In this document: piece by piece, positions 17,247-24,320 of the stretch | Layout: each line of letters opens with the position of its first letter | Numbering within the stretch: the stretch's first letter is position 1 | NCBI GenBank assembly: GCA_963205105.1 | Contig: CAUJJW010000026.1 | Coordinates: 1 to 34,459, forward strand | DNA length: 34,459 bases | Direction of reading: 5' to 3' | DNA from: Verrucomicrobiota bacterium | GTDB lineage: Bacteria > Verrucomicrobiota > Verrucomicrobiia > Limisphaerales > CAIMTB01 | Notes under the pieces: generated by a model | Database searches by the model: none | What the model was told of the DNA's origin: nothing | The model's input: only the letters and a program-made list of their open reading frames with translations | Made by a program: the position numbers and the translations under genes

Positions 17247-17892
17247 GAGAACTCGGCAGGTTGGCAGAAGGGCCTGTTGAAGGCGCTTTCCGTCGTGAGC
17301 TCGGAGGACTCTTTATCGGAGGTATCATCTCAAGGATGCTGGCTTTGACGTAGTCGATCAGATCCGAGACTTGGTCGATCACGTGCTGCCCAGGAAGCCG
17401 AACGGGCGTCTCGTTCAAAATACGGGCCAACTCGGTGCGGTCTCTCCGCTCAGTGACGAAAGTTGGATGATTCAGGTCGAGGATCTCAATGTGGTAGCGG
17501 GCCGCCGTGGTGGTTCCGACCAAGAGGTGCGAAGCCGGATCCTCGAAAATCACTGCGTCATAATCCTGTTCCTTGCAGCAGTTCAGGAAACGGAGACCGG
17601 CTGCTTCCTCCTTGGGGGTAGGCCAAGAATCAAGCTTCACCCCGTTGCAATGCCGAGTAGCAAGGAAGAGATTTGCGTAGTCTTGCATTACCTCTCGTTT
17701 TCGGCGCGGGTCGAAGTGGTCGACATCCATGTGCCGTTCGCCTCCAGCGCGCTGGATTGTTCGCAGGGAGTATGCGCATCTGCCCTGAAAATCCCTGACG
17801 AGAGCGGCAAACGCGCGCGCGCGCTCTTTTCCGCGCCGAATGTTCTTAGGCGCCTGACCGCGGAGTATTCTGCCACCGGGTGAACTCGACAT
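17239..17892 (-). CDS. Gene C: HNH endonuclease-like protein
   Basis: A 217-residue basic protein with an HNH nuclease pattern: FQGRCAYS (Cys39), then DVDHFDPRRKR (Asp58, His59), then YANLFLATRHCNGVK (Asn74, His81, Cys82, Asn83). After the core comes LRFLNCCKEQDYDAVIFED and a stretch YHIEILDLNHPTFVTERRDR. This downstream layout resembles the HNH proteins of the PtuB/retron-associated group used in phage defence. The zinc CxxC pairs of that group are incomplete here, so a zinc site is doubtful. I chose ATG at 17892, which overlaps gene B by 47 bases in another frame; the frame is open 46 codons further back. It is the third gene of an overlapping cassette. Confidence 0.72.
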   Translation of the reverse strand: MSSSPGGRILRGQAPKNIRRGKERARAFAALVRDFQGRCAYSLRTIQRAGGERHMDVDHFDPRRKREVMQDYANLFLATRHCNGVKLDSWPTPKEEAAGLRFLNCCKEQDYDAVIFEDPASHLLVGTTTAARYHIEILDLNHPTFVTERRDRTELARILNETPVRLPGQHVIDQVSDLIDYVKASILEMIPPIKSPPSSRRKAPSTGPSANLPSSHD

Positions 17893-18316
17893 AGGAGAGC
17901 AATGCTTCTCGGACCTTTCTCTCAACTCGGCGCTGCTTAAGTTGAAACTCAATCTCCTCGATTGTAGGCGGGCAGCGAAGTTGGCGGCGCCAGTGTCGGA
18001 GTTGGGAAAACTCTGCGAGTTCGCCATCACTCGCTTTCTCCAGCGCTACCATTTTGGCCAACGCTGCAAAGCGTTTCTCCAGGTGCTGGGTCCACTTGTC
18101 CGGAGAGGACTTAACCACGAACTCAGCTGATGCAGTGGCGTCGGCGCCTGGAAACTGGGCAGCCGGGTTGGCGGCCAGCATAACGACGTTGGCGTCGTTT
18201 TGTGGCGGCGCGACAACTGCGGAACCTGACGACGAGGCGGTGACGGACGCCGACAGAATTGCCGCAGCTGCCCTGGAGAAATCGTCTGCCCGATATTTCC
18301 TGCGGATGGCGCTCAT
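17846..18316 (-). CDS. Gene B: unknown, helical, cassette second gene
   Basis: A 156-residue protein I do not recognise. The N-terminal ~60 residues are alanine- and serine-rich (AAAAILSASVTASSSGSAVVA) and probably flexible. The C-terminal ~90 are strongly helical and charged (EKRFAALAKMVALEKASDG; IEEIEFQLKQRRVERKV), suggesting a coiled coil or protein-binding helix bundle. Its ATG (18316) overlaps the stop of gene A by 4 bases (ATGA), and its 3' end overlaps the HNH gene by 47 bases. That points to translational coupling. No signal or membrane segment is seen. Confidence 0.62.
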   Translation of the reverse strand: MSAIRRKYRADDFSRAAAAILSASVTASSSGSAVVAPPQNDANVVMLAANPAAQFPGADATASAEFVVKSSPDKWTQHLEKRFAALAKMVALEKASDGELAEFSQLRHWRRQLRCPPTIEEIEFQLKQRRVERKVREALLSYVEFTRWQNTPRSGA

Positions 18317-18864
18317 CCTTCGTAGATCGACGTTAGTAGGTGCTTTTGGAGAGCAATGCTGCCCTTCAAATGCAAAACACCGTCGATATTGATTGGGGCT
18401 GATTCGTCCTCGTCCGTGGCTGCCAGGGCCATCCCGACACCGAAATCATAGAGCAAGATTTCTCCCTGGTTGTTGAAGCGGGCCATCTTGATCACCTCGG
18501 GCGCGGGAACCGTAGTAAAGGATTCAGGCTCGGGCCAAGGCTGGACATCAATGTCTTTAACATCCTCAAGCCGAGCGAGGTAGCTTAGAAACTCCTTCTT
18601 GTTCGATGCGGCTACTCCAGACGTTATTACGAACGCGGCCGAAGCGAACAGCTTGCCACCAACAACCAAACCGACCCTGATCACCCAGTCGCCTTCATCA
18701 ATGCGCGTGCAAGAAAGCCTGTTGAAAAAAAGCCGGCTAGCGAAGCCTGCTGCCCCAGCTTTGAGGCTGAGCGACTTCTCTTTGGGTTTCGATCGTTCTG
18801 GGCCGGGCATCGTGGTAGCCAGTTTGGAAAGCTCACGCCGAACTGGGCGCTTTCCTAGCACCAT
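18313..18864 (-). CDS. Gene A: unknown, cassette first gene
   Basis: A 183-residue soluble protein I do not recognise. The first ~30 residues are basic (KRPVRRELSK, then RSKPKEKSLSLK). The rest alternates short hydrophobic strands (DWVIRVGLVVGGKLFASAAF; EILLYDFGVGMALAATDEDE), suggesting a mostly beta fold, and it ends VLHLKGSIALQKHLLTSIYEG. ATG is at 18864; a second ATG (18810, MPGPER) is possible. Its stop overlaps the ATG of gene B. By eye the DNA is more AT-rich than the flanking genes, in line with an acquired cassette. Confidence 0.6.
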   Translation of the reverse strand: MVLGKRPVRRELSKLATTMPGPERSKPKEKSLSLKAGAAGFASRLFFNRLSCTRIDEGDWVIRVGLVVGGKLFASAAFVITSGVAASNKKEFLSYLARLEDVKDIDVQPWPEPESFTTVPAPEVIKMARFNNQGEILLYDFGVGMALAATDEDESAPINIDGVLHLKGSIALQKHLLTSIYEG

Positions 18865-18939
18865 CGTCGAAACGCCTCAATCGGTAAACGGCGCAATGGC
18901 TCCTGATGGTCAACGCGCCGGAGGCATGAAGCGCAGCGT

Positions 18940-19101
18940 TTAGAAGCGACTGCCCCGGTAGTGAATGGCCGTCAGAAGGCGGTATTTGTTGCCACGGATT
19001 TTGAACACGGTGACGGTGCGACCGCTCTTGACCTCCACCTGATCTGCATCGGGCCAAACGGTCCGAAGGTCCGCGAAATGGTCGTAGTTGCGGAGCTCCA
19101 T
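18940..19101 (-). pseudogene. higB': truncated HigB-type toxin
   Basis: A 53-codon ORF reading HFADLRTVWPDADQV and VFKIRGNKYRLLTAIHY. This is the core of HigB-family mRNA interferases. The normal N-terminal ~30 residues and the C-terminal RHVLTHAEYD-like part are missing; the ORF stops with TAA right after IHYRGSRF. Beyond the stop the frame reads TLRFM, like the family's next strand, then diverges. The ATG (19101) has a good Shine-Dalgarno (GGAGG, 19108-19112) six bases away, and it shares its A with the stop of the relE' fragment. It is probably a non-toxic remnant, though it could be translated. Confidence 0.65.
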
Positions 19102-19331
19102 CACCTTCCTCCATCCGGCCAATCGACCCCCTCGGGCACGGCGCGGCCCAGGGCGCGATATGCGATTCCGACGCGGGCAGACCAGAATTCTCCGACCTTC
19201 TTGAAACGGAGCGAGGGATGGCGTGGATTGGACTTTAGAAGCGAGAAGTTTTTGTCAGCCAAGTCGCGAACCAACTCCGGCAATGCCTCGTAACACGCCC
19301 AGGAGTCGGGAGAGGCAAAGTGTTTACAGCT
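19101..19331 (-). pseudogene. relE': RelE/ParE-type toxin lacking its C-terminus and a clear start
   Basis: The frame reads KHFASPDSWACYEALPELV, then RDLADKNFSLLKSNPRHPSL and RFKKVGEFWSARVGIAYRAL. This matches the RelE-superfamily toxins usually encoded just after a ~65-residue RelB-like antitoxin. The expected C-terminal strand (of the type WFWIGTHAEYDRLL) is absent: after AVPEGVDW the ORF ends in PDGGR and TGA. No ATG, GTG or TTG sits where the start should be. The candidates are GTG 19445, deep inside the antitoxin gene, or internal TTG codons. Since the C-terminal residues are needed for RelE catalysis, it is probably inactive. Confidence 0.65.
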
Positions 19332-19521
19332 CCGTGCAACGCCCCGCTTCGTAGTCAGCCATGGCCCTTTGGCCCAATGCGTCGAGTTTACCGGACTTGA
19401 CGTCGGCTTCGAACTGGCGATCCAACCGTTCTGATGCGAGATCACTCAACCAGCTCGTGAAGCGAGCGAAGTCCTCGGGCGGCAGCTGTTCCACTGCCTT
19501 CTCGATTTCACTCAGACTCAT
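19324..19521 (-). CDS. RelB-like antitoxin of a type II toxin-antitoxin module
   Basis: A 65-residue acidic, helical protein. It begins MSLSEIEKAVEQLPPEDFAR, then FTSWLSDLASERLDRQFEAD, and ends DALGQRAMADYEAGRCTEL. This is the usual form of the small antitoxins paired with RelE-type toxins: an N-terminal dimerising helix, then a C-terminal tail with the DRQFEADVKSGKLDAL-like pattern. It appears complete. It would bind and silence the downstream toxin and repress its own promoter, but the toxin here is truncated. Its ATG overlaps the stop of the higA' fragment (ATGA), so both would be read from one message. Confidence 0.7.
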   Translation of the reverse strand: MSLSEIEKAVEQLPPEDFARFTSWLSDLASERLDRQFEADVKSGKLDALGQRAMADYEAGRCTEL

Positions 19522-19652
19522 CGCTGAGCAAGCTGCCGCGCCGCCCGGGCCGTCGCAATCCGGATCTCCTCTGGCGTCAGTCCGAGCGGCTCCATGAAGT
19601 CGCCGAGAAGGATTTCGCCCGGATGAACCGGGGGGATCTTGGTAGATTTCAT
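19518..19652 (-). pseudogene. higA': truncated HigA-type antitoxin
   Basis: A 44-codon ORF from ATG 19652. It starts MKSTKIPPVHPGEILLGDFM, then EPLGLTPEEIRIATAR. HPGEILxxxFxEPLGL is the hallmark N-terminus of HigA helix-turn-helix antitoxins. The remaining ~50 residues of the DNA-binding domain are missing. After EPLGLT the sequence no longer follows the family, and it ends LAQR with a TGA that overlaps the next ATG. It is too short to fold as a complete HTH domain. It is probably the 5' remnant of a second toxin-antitoxin module. Confidence 0.65.
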
Positions 19653-19717
19653 GGGTTTCAATGGTCGTCGCAGAGTTCCACATCCCTTCGGAATCGACGA
19701 GACAGGAGCTCAGCGGC

Positions 19718-22231
19718 TCAGCGGCGAACACGATAGAACTCCGAGGGCCTCGCCATGACCACGGTGTGGGGACTGACGGCGCCGGTGACTTCGTACCATG
19801 GGCCGTCCACCTGCTCTGCCACCTCCAGCACGCCGCCGCCCGCCCAGCGCATGGTCATTTGATCGCCCACCACTTCGACGGCGGTGAACCCTTCACGGAT
19901 CGGCGGGACTTCATTCGAACCACGCGACGCGGCAGGGGTGGCGGCGTCGGGACGAAAATGCGGTTCCACGGTGCCGGTATTCACTTTCAGCCAGTCCATC
20001 TGCGGTCGGGAGAACGGCGCCCGAGGCGCAAGCACCACATACTGTCGATGCCCGCCGAGGTTCCCCGCCGGAAGACGCGTGCTGACGATGATATTGCCCT
20101 GGGCGTCCACCCAGACCTGTTCGACACGACGAGCCCCGATGAAGGGGTGGACATCCGTTCGATCGAACTGGGGAATGCGAATGCCCGAACCCGACTGAAC
20201 GAGTTGCTGATCCGACGCCTTCCAGGACCCGCCCCCGCCGCGTGTCGGAACCACGGCGTTGTTCGCGATCCAGGCGGGGATGCTCCGGGACCCTTCCGGA
20301 TCAAAAGGGTCCCGCACGCCCGAGGATCGATAGGGCGCATCGCTCCACTGCTGCCCGTCGAAGAGCAGGGTGGTGCGGCCTTTCCGGGTGCCTGCCGAAT
20401 TGACGGCGAGGCTTCCCTCGGCTGTGTAGAACGGCAGCCCGAGGTAACCGGGTCGGACGAAGCCGATTTCGTCGAGGTCCCACTGGCGCCAAGTCCGGCT
20501 GTCGAAGGCATGGATGACGCGGTCGCGCTTGGTCCAATCCATGGCTTTGAAGCAGATCTGGCCGCGCGGGCCGTAGTCGGGTTGTTCCTGGCTCGCCAGG
20601 TTCACCCGGGCCTGGGCGTCGGTTCGCAGCAGGTCGCTCAGGGCCGCGGCAAGAGAATCGAAGTGTTGCCAGCGGGACGTCGTTGGCGTGAACACGTCGA
20701 CCTTGTCGGTGAGCAGGAGTTCGCGGCGTTCCGGGAGCCAGAGCCGTTCCTGATACCGCACCCACAGCCTTCCGAGGGTGTCGGCACCGAGGGGTATTCC
20801 CAGATCCCCTCGGCGCACAGGTTCGGGGAGCGGATGATGCCGCCACTCGGCGCCGCTCCAACTCGCGAGCACGGTGCCCTGGTCGGGCAATCCCAGAAGC
20901 GTCCAGAGGTTGCCCAGGGCATCGAACTGGAGATTGCCGGCGTTTTTCCACACATCCACGAGTCGTGAGGAAACGGAGCGTTCTCGCCGCAGATCTCCAG
21001 GGCGGGCGTAGGTCGTTCCCTGCGCGAATCCCACGAGCAGCATTCCTCCGTCCTGAAGTGGCAGGATACGGTGAACGCTTTCCAGGGGTTGCCCGCGGCG
21101 CCAGTCGAACCACTCGGCCATCGCATCCGCCGCGGCGGGAAGATGGAGCAACCCGTTGCCTCCGGTCCCAATCCAGAGGCCGTCCTCGCTGTGAACCAAG
21201 GGTCGCGAGATCCGGTAAGTATCGTCGAATGGGGCGGTGTCGAGCGGTGCGATGACTTTGGTCCAAGCCCCCGCGCGCCAGCGCCAGAGCATCTTTTCCC
21301 AATCGCGACCTTCCGAAACGACGTAACGATCCGCTCCGAGCGTGGTGATGCCCAGCACACGGGCAAACACCCCGGGAGTTGGATCGGACAGGCGGATCGC
21401 CTGCCGTGTCGCAAGATCCGCCTCGTACAAACCGGCTTGCTCATCCCAGCTCGGGATGCCCGCCCACCACCGTCCCTTGTCCACCGGTGCCAGGATGGAA
21501 AAGCCCCCAGTCGGCAATCCCGAGATCGCCGGGAGCGCGGTGAGATTCGTGCCGGATATCACCAGGGGTTCGTGAAGGGTGGCCAATTCCTGGACCCGCC
21601 GTTCCCCCCAAAGCACCACGGTACCATTCTCGCCCGGGATACTTTGCACGGGATTGTAGAGGTCGAAGCGCGTTCCCGACATCTGGTTGGAACCGATCGT
21701 GCAGGCGAGATCGATTTCCAGATTCGGCCCGACGCGGTACACGCGCGGTCCGGGTTCGGTCAGCCAGCCTGTCCCGTCCGAACCGAAGGTGAGGAAGGCG
21801 TGGGCAAGCTGGGCTCGGAATTCAACCGACACCGGCGAGTTCGTGAAGGGCAGACGCGTCAGCCAGTACTGGTCTTCGACGGCGGAAAAATCGCCACCTT
21901 TGGACCACAGCACATGGACCACGCCTTGCTGGTTGGTTTGCAGGAGCACGGGCCGCGCTGCGGGCGACGGAGGCGTTGGAAGAAGGGCTTGTGTGTTCGT
22001 GCTTGTGTCGGGTGCTGGCAGCCTCCACGACTGCGCTTGCCATTGTCCCTGTGTCCATTGGAACAGGCCCGCCTCCCGTCCGATCCCCCAGACGCGTCCT
22101 GAGCCATCCTGCACCGCGTCATCCACCTGGGTTCCGTCAAAGGGAAGAGGTTGAGCCAGGAGGCGGAATGCGGCTGTCAGCATCCCAAGGCTCAGCCCGA
22201 GTGCGGTGCCCCACGTATCGCGCACGACCAC
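19718..22231 (-). CDS. Large secreted propeller-like protein
   Basis: An 837-residue exported protein. A signal peptide spans about residues 1-27 (hydrophobic TWGTALGLSLGMLTAAFRLLA). The body has many short repeats of the form dGxxWxGTxxxGLxxL, for example DGSGRVWGIGREAGLFQW, DGLWIGTGGNGLLHL and DALGNLWTLLGL. These suggest beta-propeller blades related to the two-component regulator propeller (Reg_prop), but no kinase or regulator domain follows. The C-terminus (WYEVTGAVSPHTVV, ending SEFYRVRR) is a small module common on secreted verrucomicrobial proteins. It starts at GTG 22231; an ATG at 22233 is out of frame. The ligand and role are unknown. Confidence 0.72.
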   Translation of the reverse strand: MVVRDTWGTALGLSLGMLTAAFRLLAQPLPFDGTQVDDAVQDGSGRVWGIGREAGLFQWTQGQWQAQSWRLPAPDTSTNTQALLPTPPSPAARPVLLQTNQQGVVHVLWSKGGDFSAVEDQYWLTRLPFTNSPVSVEFRAQLAHAFLTFGSDGTGWLTEPGPRVYRVGPNLEIDLACTIGSNQMSGTRFDLYNPVQSIPGENGTVVLWGERRVQELATLHEPLVISGTNLTALPAISGLPTGGFSILAPVDKGRWWAGIPSWDEQAGLYEADLATRQAIRLSDPTPGVFARVLGITTLGADRYVVSEGRDWEKMLWRWRAGAWTKVIAPLDTAPFDDTYRISRPLVHSEDGLWIGTGGNGLLHLPAAADAMAEWFDWRRGQPLESVHRILPLQDGGMLLVGFAQGTTYARPGDLRRERSVSSRLVDVWKNAGNLQFDALGNLWTLLGLPDQGTVLASWSGAEWRHHPLPEPVRRGDLGIPLGADTLGRLWVRYQERLWLPERRELLLTDKVDVFTPTTSRWQHFDSLAAALSDLLRTDAQARVNLASQEQPDYGPRGQICFKAMDWTKRDRVIHAFDSRTWRQWDLDEIGFVRPGYLGLPFYTAEGSLAVNSAGTRKGRTTLLFDGQQWSDAPYRSSGVRDPFDPEGSRSIPAWIANNAVVPTRGGGGSWKASDQQLVQSGSGIRIPQFDRTDVHPFIGARRVEQVWVDAQGNIIVSTRLPAGNLGGHRQYVVLAPRAPFSRPQMDWLKVNTGTVEPHFRPDAATPAASRGSNEVPPIREGFTAVEVVGDQMTMRWAGGGVLEVAEQVDGPWYEVTGAVSPHTVVMARPSEFYRVRR

Positions 22232-22563
22232 ATGTCATCCTTGGCCGAAGCGATTCAGTTGAAAACGACAGAGTTCATGGCGAGGCGCCAAGGGGTGTAG
22301 CTCCGAGTTGTGGATAGGCGAACCAAGCATGGAAGTGGTTTGGACAGGATGAACACGATGAACAGGATGGAATACCGTGACGGTTGGGTTCCTGAGCATC
22401 GTGTTCATCCTGTCGAAAAGAGGGTCGTGTCCTCCGACAACACCGAGATGCGCCCGGCGCCAAGCGGTGTCGCCGAGGCGCGATTCGTTCCGTGGGGCAG
22501 GGGTGATTTTGGAATTCCGTTGGGCCCAGCTTTTGAGCCAAGAATGGGGTGTTCCCCGGTCCT
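22232..22563. other. Divergent intergenic region (332 bases) with inverted repeat
   Basis: This separates the propeller-like gene (minus) from the CE15 esterase (plus) and must hold both promoters. The notable content is the inverted repeat listed separately. The stretch 22421-22530 is GC-rich with several short self-complementary bits. I see no further gene. Confidence 0.4.
22343..22414. repeat. 18-base inverted repeat of the ACAGGATGAACA type
   Basis: GACAGGATGAACACGATG at 22343-22360 is repeated perfectly inverted at 22397-22414, with 36 bases between. A further AACAGGATGG directly follows the left arm. The arms resemble a dispersed intergenic repeat I associate with Verrucomicrobia and other environmental bacteria. 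It could fold as a long-stemmed hairpin in RNA from either gene, or be a non-autonomous repeat element. Confidence 0.8.
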
Positions 22564-24060
22564 ATGTTGAATTCCCCGACCTTCCCTTGTGCTTGGGTCC
22601 GAGTCCGCCGCTGGATCCTGGTTTCCTGGGCGGCAGCCCTCTTTGTTCAGGCAGGGTATGCCCAGCCCGATGCCGCGCAGGCAGCGAAGCTCCCGGTGTG
22701 GACCACCCAGGAGGACCATCAGAACATGAAGAGCCAGCTGGGGATTCTCCGCCTGCGCCAGGGTCCGAGTGGCAGGGAAGGCGCCACCAACTCGGCCAAT
22801 TACGATCCGTCGAAGGCGAACCCCTTTCCCAACCTACCGGAAGTCCTCGTCCTCAAGAACGGTCAGCGTGTCGGCACTCCGGAGGCATGGTGGCAGCAAC
22901 GGCGACCGGAGATCGTGGAGGATTTCGAGCGGGAGGTTTACGGGCGTGTTCCCAAGAGCGTGCCGGGGGTCACCTGGTCGATCCAAACCCAGGCCATGGA
23001 CCGTGTGGTGGGCAAGCTGCCTGTTCATGCCCGGCAACTCGTTGGGCGCGTCGACAACTCGGCCTGCCCAGCCATTGAGGTCAACATCCAGATGACACTC
23101 GTCACCCCGAAGGACGCCCCCGGTCCAGTTCCTGTGCTCATGATGTTCGGCGGCTTCGGTGGTGGCGGCTTCCCGCGTCGACCGGGTGAGCCCGAGCCGA
23201 CCAACCGATTCGGCGGGTTTGGCGGCGGAAACTTCGCGGATCCGCCTTCCACCGAGCAACTGATCGCCGCCGGTTGGGGCTATGCGACGCTTATCCCCGC
23301 GAGCATTCAGGCCGACAATGGCGCCGGTCTGACCCGGGGCATCATCGGCCTGGTCAATCGGGGACAACCTCGCAAGCCCGACGACTGGGGTTCGCTCCGC
23401 GCGTGGGCCTGGGGTGCGGCCCGGGGTTTGGATTACCTGGAAACCGATACGACGGTGGATGCCCGGCGGGTGGGCATTGAGGGCGTCTCCCGTTTTGGGA
23501 AGGCGGCCTTGGTGACCCTGGCCTTCGAGCCGCGGTTTGCGGTGGCGCTCGTCGGGTCATCCGGTGCAGGGGGGGCGAAGCTGCATCGACGGAACTTCGG
23601 CGAGGCAGTCGAGAATCTGACGGGCTCCGGAGAATACCACTGGATGGCGGGCAACTACCTCAAGTACGGGACCGCCGAATCCAGCTTCGGCAGCCGGAAT
23701 GCCGGGGATCTTCCTGTGGATTCGCACCAATTGATCGCCCTGTGCGCGCCGCGGCCGGCTTTCATCAGCTACGGGATTCCAGAGAAGGGCGACGCGAAAT
23801 GGCTCGATCAACAGGGCAGCTTCATGGCGACGGTGGCGGCAGGACCTGTGTATCGACTGCTGGGTGCGAGGGACTTGGGAATCGTCGAGGACCACGCGAC
23901 CGCCTCGATGCCACCCGTGAACACGGGCCTGTTGGAGGGAGAACTGGCCTGGCGGCAGCATGACGGCGGGCATGAAGATCGCTCCAACATGAAGCACTTC
24001 ATCGCCTGGGCGAACGGGGTTTTCCAGCGGCAACGCCAGAGCGCTGATTCTGCGCGCTGA
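22564..24060 (+). CDS. CE15-like glucuronoyl esterase (secreted)
   Basis: A 498-residue exported alpha/beta hydrolase of the carbohydrate esterase 15 type. It would split the ester between lignin and 4-O-methylglucuronate side chains of xylan. The signal peptide covers about residues 1-34 (basic VRVRR, then WILVSWAAALFVQAGYA). The nucleophile Ser309 lies in VGIEGVSRFGKAAL (family G-x-S-R-x-G-K). The likely catalytic His470 is in WRQHDGGHEDRSNMKHF, and EHxWMAGNY-like GEYHWMAGNYLKY is the substrate loop. A glycine-rich insert (FGGFGGGGFPRRPGEPEP and following) lies after the VPVLMMFGG strand. I chose ATG 22564; a GTG at 22549 is the alternative. Confidence 0.87.
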   Translation: MLNSPTFPCAWVRVRRWILVSWAAALFVQAGYAQPDAAQAAKLPVWTTQEDHQNMKSQLGILRLRQGPSGREGATNSANYDPSKANPFPNLPEVLVLKNGQRVGTPEAWWQQRRPEIVEDFEREVYGRVPKSVPGVTWSIQTQAMDRVVGKLPVHARQLVGRVDNSACPAIEVNIQMTLVTPKDAPGPVPVLMMFGGFGGGGFPRRPGEPEPTNRFGGFGGGNFADPPSTEQLIAAGWGYATLIPASIQADNGAGLTRGIIGLVNRGQPRKPDDWGSLRAWAWGAARGLDYLETDTTVDARRVGIEGVSRFGKAALVTLAFEPRFAVALVGSSGAGGAKLHRRNFGEAVENLTGSGEYHWMAGNYLKYGTAESSFGSRNAGDLPVDSHQLIALCAPRPAFISYGIPEKGDAKWLDQQGSFMATVAAGPVYRLLGARDLGIVEDHATASMPPVNTGLLEGELAWRQHDGGHEDRSNMKHFIAWANGVFQRQRQSADSAR

Positions 24061-24320
24061 ACCCGTCGCCTTGGGTGGCGGACGGGTGACCGTCCGGCGC
24101 TGAATGGCGTGAAGTCGACCGAGGATCACAGGAACCCGGTTGGGTTCTTTCGGCGCTTATCCGGCGTCCTGGCGTGAGACCCATCTGAATCGGTCCGTTG
24201 GCTGAGCCGTGCGCGTCCGGGTACTGTCGGATTCGTTTCACGGGAGGTTTTTTCAGTTTGTTTTCGGTTTTCAGCCTTGAGCGGCAGGTATTGGGTGAGA
24301 GCGCGCTGTGCGCCACTGGC

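Noticed and set aside
19661..20968. 435-codon plus ORF
   Set aside because: Antisense to the propeller-like protein; no recognisable domain.
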